DNA of 64,000 nucleotides, taken from contig NZ_CP024633.1 of NCBI RefSeq assembly GCF_004924335.1, positions 4,402,001 to 4,466,000 on the forward strand, given 5' to 3'. The notes below the pieces were generated by a model. It saw only the letters and a list, made by a program, of their open reading frames with translations. It was not told the DNA's origin and ran no database searches. This document shows positions 43,790 through 53,049 of this stretch, piece by piece; position 1 is the first letter of the stretch; the number at the start of each line of letters is the position of its first letter. Position numbers and translations under genes: made by a program. This stretch comes from Mycobacteroides salmoniphilum. Lineage in GTDB: Bacteria > Actinomycetota > Actinomycetes > Mycobacteriales > Mycobacteriaceae.

Positions 43790-43828
43790 TACCCCCGTAG
43801 GGTACAAGGTTCTCACGGGGTATACCCC
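43790..43828. promoter_or_regulatory. CsoR/RicR-type operator dyads
   Basis: TACCCCCGTAGGGTA (43790-43804, TACCC-N5-GGGTA) and GGGGTATACCCC (43817-43828, a perfect 12-bp palindrome) lie 20-58 bp before the DUF305-ricR start. C-tract/G-tract dyads are typical targets of CsoR-family repressors, and the regulator is encoded in the operon. Autoregulation by copper is inferred. Confidence 0.65.
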
Positions 43829-43844
43829 TCGCGGGTACGGCGCC

Positions 43845-45227
43845 CTAGGCGACCGACTCCTCCAGCTGCGTCAATGCTTCCTCCAGATGAGTGAGGATGC
43901 GCTGCAGATGCGGCACACTCGTGCGGCATCCGGTCAGCCCAAAATGCATCGAAGGCCCACTGCTGGTGCAGGTGATGTTCAATGCCACGCCGTCGATCGG
44001 GATGGACACCGGATAACACCCGTCCATCTCGAACCCGTTCCAGAACATGTCGGTACGCGGACCCGGCACGTTAGAAATGATCACGTTGAACGCAGGTGCG
44101 GCTCGATCAGCCAGCCCCGGTACCGCGCTGCTGATCACGGGGGCGCCGTTGAGCGCACCGACCAACATCCGCTGCAGCGGCGTCATCTCCGAGAGCACCG
44201 ACTTGGCGGCCTGCACCGAGTCCCGGATCGCACTGAACCTCTCCAACGGATCGGGCTTGTCCGTCGCCAGGTTGGCCAGCAGCGCGGTGATCGAGTTCCC
44301 CGCGTTCTGGTCCCCCTCCGCCCGGATCGACACCGGACACATGGCGATGAGCGGTTTGGCGGGAAGCGCGTTCTGTTCCTCCAGATACGTGCGCAACGCA
44401 CCCGAACACATGGCCAGCACCACGTCGTTCACAGTGCCGCCCAGCGCTTTGCCAGCCTCCTTGATCCTCGCCATCGACCAGGTTTGCGCCGCGAATCGCC
44501 GCGCGCCTCCTATCGAGACATTCAGCATCGTGTGCGGTGCCGACAGCGGCCTGACAAGCTGCGGGTCCGACAGCGCGTGGCGTCCGTACTTCAGCAGACC
44601 GGGCGGAATGGACACAACCTGTCTCACCGCGCCGGCCGCGCCCCTGACCAGATCCAACGCCGAGGTGTTCGTGGTGCTCACGATGCTGCTCTTGGCGCGC
44701 CGCTTGGCCGGGGCCCACACGGCCTGGCAATCGCGCGCATCGGGATCGTCCGACAGCGAGCGCATCATCATCCGCAGCGCGCCGACACCGTCGATCACCG
44801 CGTGGTGCATCTTGGTGTACACGGCCAAGCGTCCGTCTGAAAGCCCTTCCACCACATGCATTTCCCATAATGGGCGGTGCCTGTCCAGCGGGGAGCTGTG
44901 CCAGCGGGAGGTGACGGTCAACAGTTCACGCACCCGGGCCGGGCGGGGAAGTGCCGAGCGGCGCACGTGGTACTCCCAGTCGACCTCGTCGTCGATGATC
45001 CAGGTGAGGTTGCCCATCACGGCCAGCGGTTGCCCGGGGCGCTTGCGGAAGTCCGACGACACCTCAGTGGTGGACATCAGTTGTTCGTAGAACACCTCGG
45101 CGTAGTCCGGACCCACGTCAGCAGGCGGTTTGAACAGTTGAAGACCGCCGACGTGGAACGGATGCTCTCGCGTCTCGCCGATGAGGAACATCGAGTCGCT
45201 GACCGGCATAAAGGGCATGGCGGCCAT
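43845..45227 (-). CDS. WS/DGAT family O-acyltransferase (triacylglycerol synthase-like)
   Basis: The 460-residue enzyme transfers acyl-CoA to diacylglycerol or alcohols for storage lipid. The catalytic motif HHAVIDG is at residues 141-147 and the second family motif ISNVPGPRTDMFWNG is in the C half; PLDRHRPLWEMHVVEGL precedes the active site as usual. ATG 45227 (MAAMPFMPVSDS) is chosen because it fits family length; longer readings cross the divergent ilvD promoter. It is divergent from ilvD with a 109-bp gap. Confidence 0.92.
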   Translation of the reverse strand: MAAMPFMPVSDSMFLIGETREHPFHVGGLQLFKPPADVGPDYAEVFYEQLMSTTEVSSDFRKRPGQPLAVMGNLTWIIDDEVDWEYHVRRSALPRPARVRELLTVTSRWHSSPLDRHRPLWEMHVVEGLSDGRLAVYTKMHHAVIDGVGALRMMMRSLSDDPDARDCQAVWAPAKRRAKSSIVSTTNTSALDLVRGAAGAVRQVVSIPPGLLKYGRHALSDPQLVRPLSAPHTMLNVSIGGARRFAAQTWSMARIKEAGKALGGTVNDVVLAMCSGALRTYLEEQNALPAKPLIAMCPVSIRAEGDQNAGNSITALLANLATDKPDPLERFSAIRDSVQAAKSVLSEMTPLQRMLVGALNGAPVISSAVPGLADRAAPAFNVIISNVPGPRTDMFWNGFEMDGCYPVSIPIDGVALNITCTSSGPSMHFGLTGCRTSVPHLQRILTHLEEALTQLEESVA

Positions 45228-45336
45228 GCTGCCACTTTGCTCGACTTCCGGAGGCGGAATCCGCGGCGATGAGCCGCTGGGGCGAAGAGCGAATCCCCTT
45301 TGACCGGCTAAGTAGCCGCCGGGGATACTAAGGCGC

Positions 45337-47040
45337 ATGTCAGCCCACGACGCACCCGATATCAAGCCGCGTAGTCGCGACGTCACCGATGGTCTGGAGA
45401 AGACCGCCGCCCGTGGAATGCTGCGCGCGGTAGGCATGGGTGACGACGACTGGGTCAAGCCGCAGATCGGCGTCGGTTCGTCGTGGAACGAGATCACCCC
45501 GTGCAACATGTCCCTGCAGCGCCTGGCTCAGTCGGTCAAGGCCGGCGTGCACGCCGCCGGCGGATACCCCCTCGAATTCGGCACCATCTCGGTGTCCGAC
45601 GGCATCTCGATGGGCCATGAGGGCATGCACTTCTCGCTGGTGTCCCGTGAGGTGATCGCCGACAGCGTCGAGACAGTGATGCAGGCGGAACGGCTCGACG
45701 GATCCGTGCTGCTGGCCGGATGCGATAAGTCGATCCCCGGAATGCTCATGGCCGCGGCCCGTTTGGACCTGGCCTCGGTGTTCTTCTACAACGGGTCGAT
45801 CATGCCCGGCAAAGCCAAGATGACCGACGGCACCGAGAGGGAAGTCACCATCATCGACGCCTTCGAGGCTGTCGGCGCCTGCGCACGCGGGCTGATGTCG
45901 CGCGAGGACGTCGACATCATCGAGCGCGCCATTTGTCCGGGCGAGGGCGCGTGCGGCGGCATGTACACCGCCAACACCATGGCGAGTGCCGCCGAGGCCC
46001 TCGGAATGTCACTGCCAGGCAGCGCCTCTCCGGTTGCGATCGACAAGCGGCGCGAGGAGTACGCACGCCAGTCCGGCGAGGCCGTGGTGGAGATGCTGCG
46101 CCGCGGAATCACCGCGCGCGACATCCTCACCAAGCACGCCTTCGAGAACGCCATCGCCGTGGTGATGGCGTTCGGCGGGTCCACCAACGCGGTGCTACAC
46201 CTGCTGGCCATCGCCAAGGAGGCCGAGGTCGACCTGACCCTGGCCGACTTCACGCGCATCGGCAACAAGGTGCCCCACCTGGCCGACGTGAAACCCTTTG
46301 GACGCCATGTGATGAAGGACGTTGACGAAATCGGCGGGGTGCCGGTGGTGATGCGGGCCCTGCTCGATGCCGGTCTGCTGCACGGAGATTGCCTCACGGT
46401 CACCGGCCAGACCATGGCCGAGAACCTCGCGCATATCGCGCCGCCGGATCCGGACGGCAAGGTGCTGCGCGCCATGAACAACCCCATCCACCCGACGGGT
46501 GGAATCACCATCCTGCACGGCTCACTGGCGCCGGAGGGAGCCGTGGTGAAGTCGGCCGGCTTCGAGTCGGACGTGTTCGAAGGCACCGCAAGGGTTTTCG
46601 AACGGGAGCGGGCGGCCCTCGATGCCCTCGAGGATGGCACTATCACCCACGGCGATGTCGTCGTCATCCGCTACGAGGGCCCCAAGGGCGGCCCCGGTAT
46701 GCGCGAGATGCTGGCCATCACCGGCGCCATCAAGGGCGCCGGCCTGGGCAAGGACGTGCTGCTGATGACCGATGGTCGTTTCTCCGGCGGTACCACCGGC
46801 CTGTGTGTCGGGCACATCGCGCCGGAGGCCGTCGATGGTGGGCCGATCGCGTTCGTCAAAGATGGTGACCGCATTCGGCTCGATGTCTCCAACGGCAAGC
46901 TGGACCTGCTTGTCGACGAGGCTGAAATCGAGAAGCGCCGTGAGGGATTCGAGCCGCTGCCGCCGCGGTACAAGACCGGCGTACTGGCCAAATACACCAA
47001 GCTGGTGCAGTCGGCCGCCGTCGGCGCCGTCTGCGGCTAG
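45337..47040 (+). CDS. ilvD: Dihydroxy-acid dehydratase
   Basis: IlvD converts dihydroxy acids to 2-keto acids in valine, isoleucine and leucine synthesis. The 567-residue enzyme carries the Fe-S ligand Cys at 56 ([10 protein letters not shown]), 129 ([12 protein letters not shown]) and 205 ([14 protein letters not shown]), plus [18 protein letters not shown] near the C-terminus. AAGG lies just before ATG 45337. The TAG stop is inside a CTAG shared with the convergent SDR gene. Confidence 0.97.
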   Translation: MSAHDAPDIKPRSRDVTDGLEKTAARGMLRAVGMGDDDWVKPQIGVGSSWNEITPCNMSLQRLAQSVKAGVHAAGGYPLEFGTISVSDGISMGHEGMHFSLVSREVIADSVETVMQAERLDGSVLLAGCDKSIPGMLMAAARLDLASVFFYNGSIMPGKAKMTDGTEREVTIIDAFEAVGACARGLMSREDVDIIERAICPGEGACGGMYTANTMASAAEALGMSLPGSASPVAIDKRREEYARQSGEAVVEMLRRGITARDILTKHAFENAIAVVMAFGGSTNAVLHLLAIAKEAEVDLTLADFTRIGNKVPHLADVKPFGRHVMKDVDEIGGVPVVMRALLDAGLLHGDCLTVTGQTMAENLAHIAPPDPDGKVLRAMNNPIHPTGGITILHGSLAPEGAVVKSAGFESDVFEGTARVFERERAALDALEDGTITHGDVVVIRYEGPKGGPGMREMLAITGAIKGAGLGKDVLLMTDGRFSGGTTGLCVGHIAPEAVDGGPIAFVKDGDRIRLDVSNGKLDLLVDEAEIEKRREGFEPLPPRYKTGVLAKYTKLVQSAAVGAVCG

Positions 47041-47849
47041 ACCTTCCGGCCTCTCTTGAGCGCGGGGTGGCTCCGCGCAACCATGCGCGTGAGCAATCCG
47101 CGTGGAAGCAGATGGTTGGCGGCCACACCGATCCGGTTGGCCAGGCCGGGCACGATCACCGTCTTGCCCGCTGCCAATCCGTCGACCGCGGTCCTGGCGA
47201 CGGTCGCGGCGTCCACCCACATGACCTTGGGCATCGCGGCTTCGGCGTCCTCGTCCGAGATCCCCACCGCCGCGCCGAATCCTGTCTTCACCGGCCCCGG
47301 GCACAGCGTGGCGGCGCTGACGCCGGTGCCGCGCAGCTCCTCGTTCAGCGCGTGGGTGTACGACACCACGAATGCCTTCGCGGCCCCATAGGCGGCCTGC
47401 CCGGGCAGCGGGCCGAAGCCGCCGACCGAGCCGAGGTTGAGCACCACACCCCTGCCGCGGGCCACCATCTGCGGCACGAAACGTGAACAGAGGTCCACCA
47501 CCGCGCTGACGTCCACGGTCACGAGATTGAGCTCGGCGGCGGGGTCGGATTCGGCGACGGGCCCGGCCGTGCTCAGCCCGGCGTTGTTCACCAGCACATC
47601 AACCACCAGTCCCAGCTCTGCCACCCGGTGCGGCAATTGGGCACGTTCGTGATCGTGGGACAGATCGACGGGCAGCACCCGCGCGGACGGTCCCAGGGTC
47701 TCGGCCAGCGCGTGCAGCCGATCACCGCGCCGCGCCACCAACACCACAGGGTAGCCGCGTCGGGAGAATTCGCGCGCCAGCTCTTCGCCGATACCCGATG
47801 AGGCTCCAGTGATCAGGACGGCGGCGTCGGTACGCGGTGAAGGAAGCAC
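47037..47849 (-). CDS. Short-chain dehydrogenase/reductase
   Basis: The 270-residue classical SDR has the NAD(P) loop [18 protein letters not shown], the NNAGLSTAG motif, catalytic Ser in [12 protein letters not shown], and YGAAKAF with Tyr-x-x-x-Lys. Arg in VARRGDR after the second strand suggests NADPH. A C-terminal basic tail (KRGRKV) follows a hydrophobic stretch. It is 50 bp downstream of the TetR gene on the same strand and probably in its operon. Substrate unknown. Confidence 0.9.
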   Translation of the reverse strand: MLPSPRTDAAVLITGASSGIGEELAREFSRRGYPVVLVARRGDRLHALAETLGPSARVLPVDLSHDHERAQLPHRVAELGLVVDVLVNNAGLSTAGPVAESDPAAELNLVTVDVSAVVDLCSRFVPQMVARGRGVVLNLGSVGGFGPLPGQAAYGAAKAFVVSYTHALNEELRGTGVSAATLCPGPVKTGFGAAVGISDEDAEAAMPKVMWVDAATVARTAVDGLAAGKTVIVPGLANRIGVAANHLLPRGLLTRMVARSHPALKRGRKV

Positions 47850-47899
47850 CCGCTGAGCCTATGACGCCGACACCCCACGGCAGACGGAAATCTTCTCGG

Positions 47900-48625
47900 C
47901 TAAGGGAGGCGTGCGGGATCGCGATAACGCTGCGCGTTCCGTGCGATTTCCCCGGGCTCCGGAAGCGGCTCCTGACTATCGAGGTAGACGCCACCCGCGC
48001 GCAGGTTGTCTTCGACGATGAGCCAGATCCGCCGGACCAGACTCTCGATCAACCGCTCTTGGGAGATCTCCCCGGGCTGGTCAAGCCAGTAACTCACCGA
48101 GGTCTCAGCCATTCCGACGATGCCCATCGCCAGCAGCTCGGTATCGGTATCGATCCCAAACGCCTCCAGGTAGACAGCGAACACCCGCGAAAGATGCTGT
48201 CCCGTCGACATTTTGATATCAGCGATGGCGTCGGGCGTGTCCGATCCCTCCGAGAGCGAGCAGCGCGCCAGGTACCGATACAGGTTGCGGTGCCCGACCA
48301 GAAAACGCACATACGCACCGATGCCCGCGTCGATGATCTGTGCCATCGAACCGAGCGGCTGCCATACAGGCTCAAGCTCGGCGATGATCATGTCACTGGC
48401 TCGCTGAGCGACGGCACGCTGCAAGTCCGCCGCGTCGCTGAAATGCCGGTAGAGCTTTGTTCGGGTGACCCCGACGTACACCGCGATCTGCTCCGTGGAC
48501 GTCTGCGGCCCGTGTTCGGCGATGGCGGCGAGGGCAGCCTCGACGAACTCGGCCCGGCGCCGTTCGCGCTGGCCGTTCCACCTGCCAGCTGGGAGTTCTG
48601 GGCCGTCGGGCTGCACGAGGCTCAC
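47900..48625 (-). CDS. TetR family regulator, divergent from aldehyde dehydrogenase
   Basis: The 241-residue protein has a TetR helix-turn-helix (FVEAALAAIAEHGPQTSTEQ, IAVYVGVTRTKLYRHFSDAA) and a long ligand domain (ELLAMGIVGMAETSVSYWLD). GTG 48625 is chosen since ATG 48649 would place the start inside the 17-bp operator. It may repress both itself with the SDR gene and the divergent aldehyde dehydrogenase. The ligand is unknown; aldehydes or fatty acids are possible. Confidence 0.88.
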   Translation of the reverse strand: MSLVQPDGPELPAGRWNGQRERRRAEFVEAALAAIAEHGPQTSTEQIAVYVGVTRTKLYRHFSDAADLQRAVAQRASDMIIAELEPVWQPLGSMAQIIDAGIGAYVRFLVGHRNLYRYLARCSLSEGSDTPDAIADIKMSTGQHLSRVFAVYLEAFGIDTDTELLAMGIVGMAETSVSYWLDQPGEISQERLIESLVRRIWLIVEDNLRAGGVYLDSQEPLPEPGEIARNAQRYRDPARLP

Positions 48626-48638
48626 TCTAGCAATGAGG

Positions 48639-48655
48639 TGGTACGTCACGTACCA
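48639..48655. promoter_or_regulatory. TGGTACG-TCA-CGTACCA operator
   Basis: A perfect 7-bp inverted repeat with a 3-bp centre lies 14 bp upstream of the TetR GTG start and 56 bp before the aldehyde dehydrogenase ATG. Its size and position are those of a TetR autoregulatory site controlling both directions. Confidence 0.7.
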
Positions 48656-48711
48656 TGTGACCCACCGAACACATCACCATCCGACTTCGACTAGAGCGCG
48701 AGCTGAATTCC

Positions 48712-50430
48712 ATGACCGACGTGCAGATCGAATCCCCCGTCGACCAGGCCCTGCAGGACTTGGCCGAAGGCGAAAAAGCCTGGGCTGAAACCTCTTTGGC
48801 AGATCGTTTGCAGCTACTGGCGGATACTCGCCAGCGCGTGATCGACAACGCCCAGCAATGGGTGCACGCCGCGGCTTTCCAGATCAAGAAGCTCGATCCG
48901 GATTCCCCGCTGGTCGGCGAGGAGTGGATCTCGGGCCCGTACGCCGTCGCGGGGGCCATTGCCTCCCTGATCGCCAGTCTGGAGCAGCTCCAAGCCGGGC
49001 ACAGCCCGCTTCGCGACGCCAAGTTCGGTGTTACCCCCGGTGGACGTACGACGGTTTCGGTGTTGCCGCTCAACATCTTTGACAGCTTGCTGCTGTCGGG
49101 ATTCAGTGCCGAACTATGGCTGCAGCCCGGCGTCGACCAGGCCGAGGCCCTGCGCACCGCGGGCCTGGCGCAACGCGATCCCAGCCACACCCATGGTGTC
49201 GGCGCGGTGCTCGGTGCCGGCAACATCACCTCGATCGCGCCCCTGGACACCCTGTATGAACTGTTCGCCAACAACCGCGTGGTGGCGCTGAAGCTCAATC
49301 CCATCACCGACCCGCTCTTGCCGGTGTTCACGCAGGTGCTGCAGCCCTTCATCGCGATCGGCGCGGTGCGGATTCTGACCGGTGGAGCCGATGTCGGTAC
49401 CTACCTGGTGCACCACCAGCTGGTCGATCACGTCCACATGACCGGCAGCTCGGTCACCCACGACGCGATCGTTTTCGGCACCGGCGACGAGGGCGCGCAA
49501 CGCAAGGCCGCCAACCAGCCGGTCCTGGACAAGGCCATCACCAGCGAGCTCGGCGGCGTTTCGCCAACCATCGTGGTGCCCGGCACGTGGAGCTCTTCCG
49601 ACATCGAGTTCCAGACCCGCCACATCGCCACCCAGCGGTTGCACAACAACGGCTACAACTGCATCGCCTCGCAGGTTGTGGTGCTCTCCAAGGCATGGCC
49701 ACAGCGTGACGAGTTCCTTGCCGCGCTGCGCAAGGCCGTCGACGAGGCGCCGCCCCGGCCCGCCTACTACCCCGGTTCGGACGACAGGGTGGCCGGCGCA
49801 CAACAGTCCTACCCCGACGCCGAGCGCCTCGGCGAGAACGGCGCGCGCGTGCTCGTCGTCGACCCCGAAGATCGCACGGCCCTACTGCGTACCGAGTACT
49901 TCGGACCGGTCCTCGGCGTCATCGAACTTGATATCGCCAATGACCCGGACGGAGCCCTCTTCATCCAGGAGGCAGCCCGAGTCGCCAATGACGAATTCGT
50001 CGGAACCCTCGGGGTGAACGTCCTCGCGCATCCCGACACCATCAAGGCGCTGGGATCGGATTTCGACACCCTGGTCGAGAACCTGCGGTACGGCACCGTG
50101 GCCATCAACGCCTGGACCGGCGTGGGCTATCTGACCCCCTCCGCCACCTGGGGCGCGTTCCCCGGCCACGTCCTGAACGATGTACAGAGCGGGATCGGGG
50201 TCGTGCACAACGGTTTCCTCGTCGAGAAGCCGGAACGCACCGTGGTGCGCGGCCCGTTCCGGCCGTTCCCGCGGTCTTTTGCACACGGAGAGTGGGCGCT
50301 GTCCCCGAAGCCGCCGTGGTTCGTGAGCAATGCCACCGCGGCGGGCACCGGCGAACTGCTGGTCGACTTCGCCAGCAAGCCCAGCCTGCTGAAGGTGCCG
50401 AAGATCTTCATTTCCGCGCTCCGCGGCTGA
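48712..50430 (+). CDS. Aldehyde dehydrogenase superfamily protein
   Basis: The 572-residue protein is longer than the common 490-residue ALDH. The NAD-binding region has GAVLGAGNITSIAPLDTLYE and VVALKLNPITDPLLPVF, the general-base Glu is in ITSELGGVSPTIVV, and the catalytic Cys in NNGYNCIASQVVVL. The end (TSAKP-like SPKPPWFVSNATAAGTG and FASKPSLLKVPKIFISALRG) is an extra segment of unknown role. It is probably involved in oxidation of long or aromatic aldehydes; the substrate is not determined. It is convergent with the Rv0188-like gene, 4 bp apart. Confidence 0.85.
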   Translation: MTDVQIESPVDQALQDLAEGEKAWAETSLADRLQLLADTRQRVIDNAQQWVHAAAFQIKKLDPDSPLVGEEWISGPYAVAGAIASLIASLEQLQAGHSPLRDAKFGVTPGGRTTVSVLPLNIFDSLLLSGFSAELWLQPGVDQAEALRTAGLAQRDPSHTHGVGAVLGAGNITSIAPLDTLYELFANNRVVALKLNPITDPLLPVFTQVLQPFIAIGAVRILTGGADVGTYLVHHQLVDHVHMTGSSVTHDAIVFGTGDEGAQRKAANQPVLDKAITSELGGVSPTIVVPGTWSSSDIEFQTRHIATQRLHNNGYNCIASQVVVLSKAWPQRDEFLAALRKAVDEAPPRPAYYPGSDDRVAGAQQSYPDAERLGENGARVLVVDPEDRTALLRTEYFGPVLGVIELDIANDPDGALFIQEAARVANDEFVGTLGVNVLAHPDTIKALGSDFDTLVENLRYGTVAINAWTGVGYLTPSATWGAFPGHVLNDVQSGIGVVHNGFLVEKPERTVVRGPFRPFPRSFAHGEWALSPKPPWFVSNATAAGTGELLVDFASKPSLLKVPKIFISALRG

Positions 50431-50434
50431 GGAT

Positions 50435-50881
50435 TTACGACGGCCACCTGCTGGTGGTCGTCGGGGTGAATATCCGCGTGGGACTGACGCGCGGGAACGT
50501 GGGCGCAGGAAATCGCCGCGGTGCGGGCGGGCGCGGCGGCATGTACGTGAAAATGTCGATGAAGTACATGATTCCGCCGATAAGAGCGGACAGACCGCAC
50601 ACCAGCAAGATCAAATCCCACGGGTCGAAGGTGGCCGTGCCCGGATCCGCGGCCATGTATCTGTACACCACCCGGACAAACATGATGATCAGCGAGGTTC
50701 CCCCGATCACGCCCAGAATCGCGAAACACGTGTGGAAGAAGGCCATGTGTTGGGAGCCGCCCGCGTAGCCGACGGCATTGCCCCAGCGACTGGCCATCAA
50801 CCCGCCCAGCCCGAGTATGGCCGGGACACTCACCCCGACGACGATCTTCCCGAGCACATCGCGATAGTCGACGAGCGCCAT
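50435..50881 (-). CDS. Conserved small membrane protein (Rv0188 position)
   Basis: The 148-residue protein has three to four spans (KIVVGVSVPAILGLGGLMAS, MAFFHTCFAILGVIGGTSLI, LILLVCGLSALIGGIMYFID) and a Pro-rich cytosolic tail. ATG 50881 has AAGGAG before it. By position next to an O-methyltransferase and near ilvD it corresponds to M. tuberculosis Rv0188. The function is unknown. Confidence 0.75.
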   Translation of the reverse strand: MALVDYRDVLGKIVVGVSVPAILGLGGLMASRWGNAVGYAGGSQHMAFFHTCFAILGVIGGTSLIIMFVRVVYRYMAADPGTATFDPWDLILLVCGLSALIGGIMYFIDIFTYMPPRPPAPRRFPAPTFPRVSPTRIFTPTTTSRWPS

Positions 50882-50982
50882 TACCGACTCCTTCGGCCGC
50901 GACGACAGCGGGTTAGGTGTTAATACCACGAGGGCTCGCATCCGCGACTCAAAATCCAGGAAACGGGCGTACCCTCACGGAA

Positions 50983-51627
50983 GTGACTCTCTCCCAATCA
51001 GTGTGGACCGACACCGACGACTACCTGGAGCGCACCGTCGCCACCGACGCTGCCGAGCTGGACCACATCCGCCAGGCGCAGCAGGAAGGCGGCCTGCCCG
51101 ATATCGCGGTATCGGCCGCTCAGGGCAAGTTCCTGTACTTGTTGGCCACGATTGCCAAGGCCAGCCGGGTGCTGGAGATCGGCACGCTCGGCGGGTACAG
51201 CACCGCATGGCTCGCCAAGGCGGTCGGCCCTGACGGCGCGGTGGTGACGCTGGAGTTCGAGCCCAAACATGCTTCCGTCGCACAGGCCAGTCTGGAGCGC
51301 GCCGGACTCGCCGAACGTGTGGAGGTCCTGGTGGGCCCGGCTCTCGACTCGCTGCCCTCGGTCGAGGGACCGTTCGATCTGGTGTTCATCGATGCCGACA
51401 AATCCAACAACCCGGGCTATCTCGATTGGGCGTTGCGGCTCACACGGCCCGGGGCAGTAATCGTGGTGGACAACGTGATTCGCTGGATCTCGGAAGAGGG
51501 TCCGAACGCCGAAGGGACTCGCCAGGCGCTGGAGCGGCTGGGTTCTGATCCACGTCTGGATGCCACTGCGCTGCAGACAGTGGGCGTCAAAGGCTGGGAC
51601 GGGCTGGCGATCGCCGTCGTGCGCTAG
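50983..51627 (+). CDS. SAM-dependent O-methyltransferase (Rv0187 type)
   Basis: The 214-residue enzyme is of the caffeoyl-CoA/catechol O-methyltransferase group. Motif I is ASRVLEIGTLGGYSTAWLA, the acidic strand VVTLEFEPKHA, and the metal-binding residues are in LVFIDADKSNNPGYLDWAL and VIVVDNVIRW. GTG 50983 (VTLSQSVWTD) follows CACGGAA and gives the family N-terminus. It corresponds to Rv0187. The acceptor is not known. Its stop shares CTAG with the convergent metallohydrolase gene. Confidence 0.92.
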   Translation: MTLSQSVWTDTDDYLERTVATDAAELDHIRQAQQEGGLPDIAVSAAQGKFLYLLATIAKASRVLEIGTLGGYSTAWLAKAVGPDGAVVTLEFEPKHASVAQASLERAGLAERVEVLVGPALDSLPSVEGPFDLVFIDADKSNNPGYLDWALRLTRPGAVIVVDNVIRWISEEGPNAEGTRQALERLGSDPRLDATALQTVGVKGWDGLAIAVVR

Positions 51628-52088
51628 CGCACACCCTCGCGGGCGTAGACGGTGCGTAGGACGAACTCCACCTCCGGCCCCATCGCCAGCCCTGCCAGCT
51701 CGGGATAGAGCGTTATGAACTGGTGCCCGTGCGCTGGCCCGTCCTGCGAGCACAGGTGGTGCGCCAATTCGTGCAGAATGACCAGTTCCCGCATGGCCCA
51801 AGCGCTCCCGTTGCGATCGTCGGGAACGGCGATCGCCGCCCGGTCTCCGTCGCGCTCGTAATGTGCCGCCGTCGCACCGCGACGGGCACGCACCGTCACG
51901 GGTCCGGCAGACCATCTACTCGTCACGAGGGCCAGCACGTCATCGACATAACGCTGCACCGATTCGACCGACGCGAAGCGCGCCTCGGGCGGGAGCGTCA
52001 GCCGGGTGCCGAAGAAATCGATATCGCGCTGACTGTGACTCGCCGCCCGCTCAAACATGGTGCGCACGAACTCCTCGGCCGCGTACAC
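51624..52088 (-). CDS. TIGR04338-family metallohydrolase (SprT-like)
   Basis: The 154-residue protein has a zinc motif HELAHHLCSQDGPAHGHQFI (HExxH followed by a third His), like SprT peptidases, and FGTRLTLPPEARFASVESVQ, which marks the actinobacterial TIGR04338 family (Rv0185). GTG 52088 starts at VYAAEEFV, but the family usually begins about 15 residues earlier with a RDSQRxKV stretch; that stretch is present upstream in frame without an ATG/GTG/TTG, so a rare start codon or a small change is possible. The proteolytic target is unknown. Confidence 0.8.
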   Translation of the reverse strand: MYAAEEFVRTMFERAASHSQRDIDFFGTRLTLPPEARFASVESVQRYVDDVLALVTSRWSAGPVTVRARRGATAAHYERDGDRAAIAVPDDRNGSAWAMRELVILHELAHHLCSQDGPAHGHQFITLYPELAGLAMGPEVEFVLRTVYAREGVR

Positions 52089-52159
52089 CTTGGCGCGCTG
52101 AGAATCACGCGGATGACGCGCTCGCGCGAAGACATCGGGCTGTGACCGTGGCTGATCGC

Positions 52160-52912
52160 TCAGTTCTGCTCCAATGCGCCACGGGCACCAGCCAATTCGG
52201 AACTACTGCCAAGCCTGGCCCGCCGCCCCGCACGATCACCCGCGCGACGGGCATGCGAGGAGTAACCGGCCTGTGCGCTCACCGCGCGCCACCGGCCGCG
52301 CGCCGTCGAGGCGCCCTTATAGAAATCATGCAGCTCGATGTCCTTGTCACGCAGCACCAGTTCGGTTCCCGTGCCGCGCTTCTCGGTCTTCACTGCCTCT
52401 GCGCGCGCCTCCTGCCGGGCGTCGGAGAGCCGCTGCCCCACCCGCGTGCCGAACGCCAGCTGGAAGTTCAGGCGGGCTGTGATCGTCGGGGTGGGCCGGT
52501 GCGCACCGGAACCGATGTAGGTGTCCGAGGCCCTGACCATCTGGACCACGAGGCTGGCGTAGAGCGCATGGACGGCGTCAATGTCCTCGGCGAAGCCGTA
52601 GGCGTACACATACGTCGAGTTGGACGCGACGTCGCACGTGACGTCGTTGGCGCCGGCGATCAACGCGAACAGGTTGACGTAGGTCCGCAGGCCGCGGGTG
52701 CCCGCCTCGCCGATGGTGATGGTGCGCTGCGTGGGCCGCGCCTGAGCGTCTCGCTTGGCCGAGTGCGCGCGGGCGACCGCCAGGTCGATCGAGGTCGCGG
52801 TGGCCAGTCTCTGTGCCGCCGCCATGAAGGCCTCGGCCTCGTGCGCGTTGTCGGTGCCCTCGGCCTGACGGAGCAGAGCGGCGATCCGCGAGAGCTGCTT
52901 GTCCTCTGTCAC
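52160..52912 (-). CDS. DUF2786 domain protein (Rv0184 type)
   Basis: The 250-residue protein has the DUF2786 helix pair at its N-terminus (QLSRIAALLRQAEGTDNAHE, EAFMAAAQRLATATSIDLA), a middle with GSGAHRPTPTITARLNFQLA and a basic C-terminus. GTG 52912 gives the same length as M. tuberculosis Rv0184; longer starts (52939, 52981) would run into the operator at 52972-52989. The function is unknown. It precedes the metallohydrolase gene on the same strand, probably as one unit. Confidence 0.8.
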   Translation of the reverse strand: MTEDKQLSRIAALLRQAEGTDNAHEAEAFMAAAQRLATATSIDLAVARAHSAKRDAQARPTQRTITIGEAGTRGLRTYVNLFALIAGANDVTCDVASNSTYVYAYGFAEDIDAVHALYASLVVQMVRASDTYIGSGAHRPTPTITARLNFQLAFGTRVGQRLSDARQEARAEAVKTEKRGTGTELVLRDKDIELHDFYKGASTARGRWRAVSAQAGYSSHARRAGDRAGRRARLGSSSELAGARGALEQN

Positions 52913-52971
52913 GAAGGCCAGGTTAGGCGAGCCCGGCGACATATCGCGGTAGCAAGTACCGCCCGCAGTTC

Positions 52972-52989
52972 TGACAACCATGGTTGTCA
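52972..52989. promoter_or_regulatory. Perfect 18-bp palindrome TGACAACCATGGTTGTCA
   Basis: The site lies between the divergent DUF2786 gene (start 52912) and the MpaB-type oxygenase gene (start 53050), about 60 bp from each. The long perfect symmetry is typical of TetR-family operators. No regulator gene is adjacent, so the binding protein is encoded elsewhere. Confidence 0.7.
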
Positions 52990-53049
52990 AGTCGTTCGGG
53001 TTGTGTTTCGATAGCCGCACATGAGACACAGGGCGACAGTGGAGGCCGC

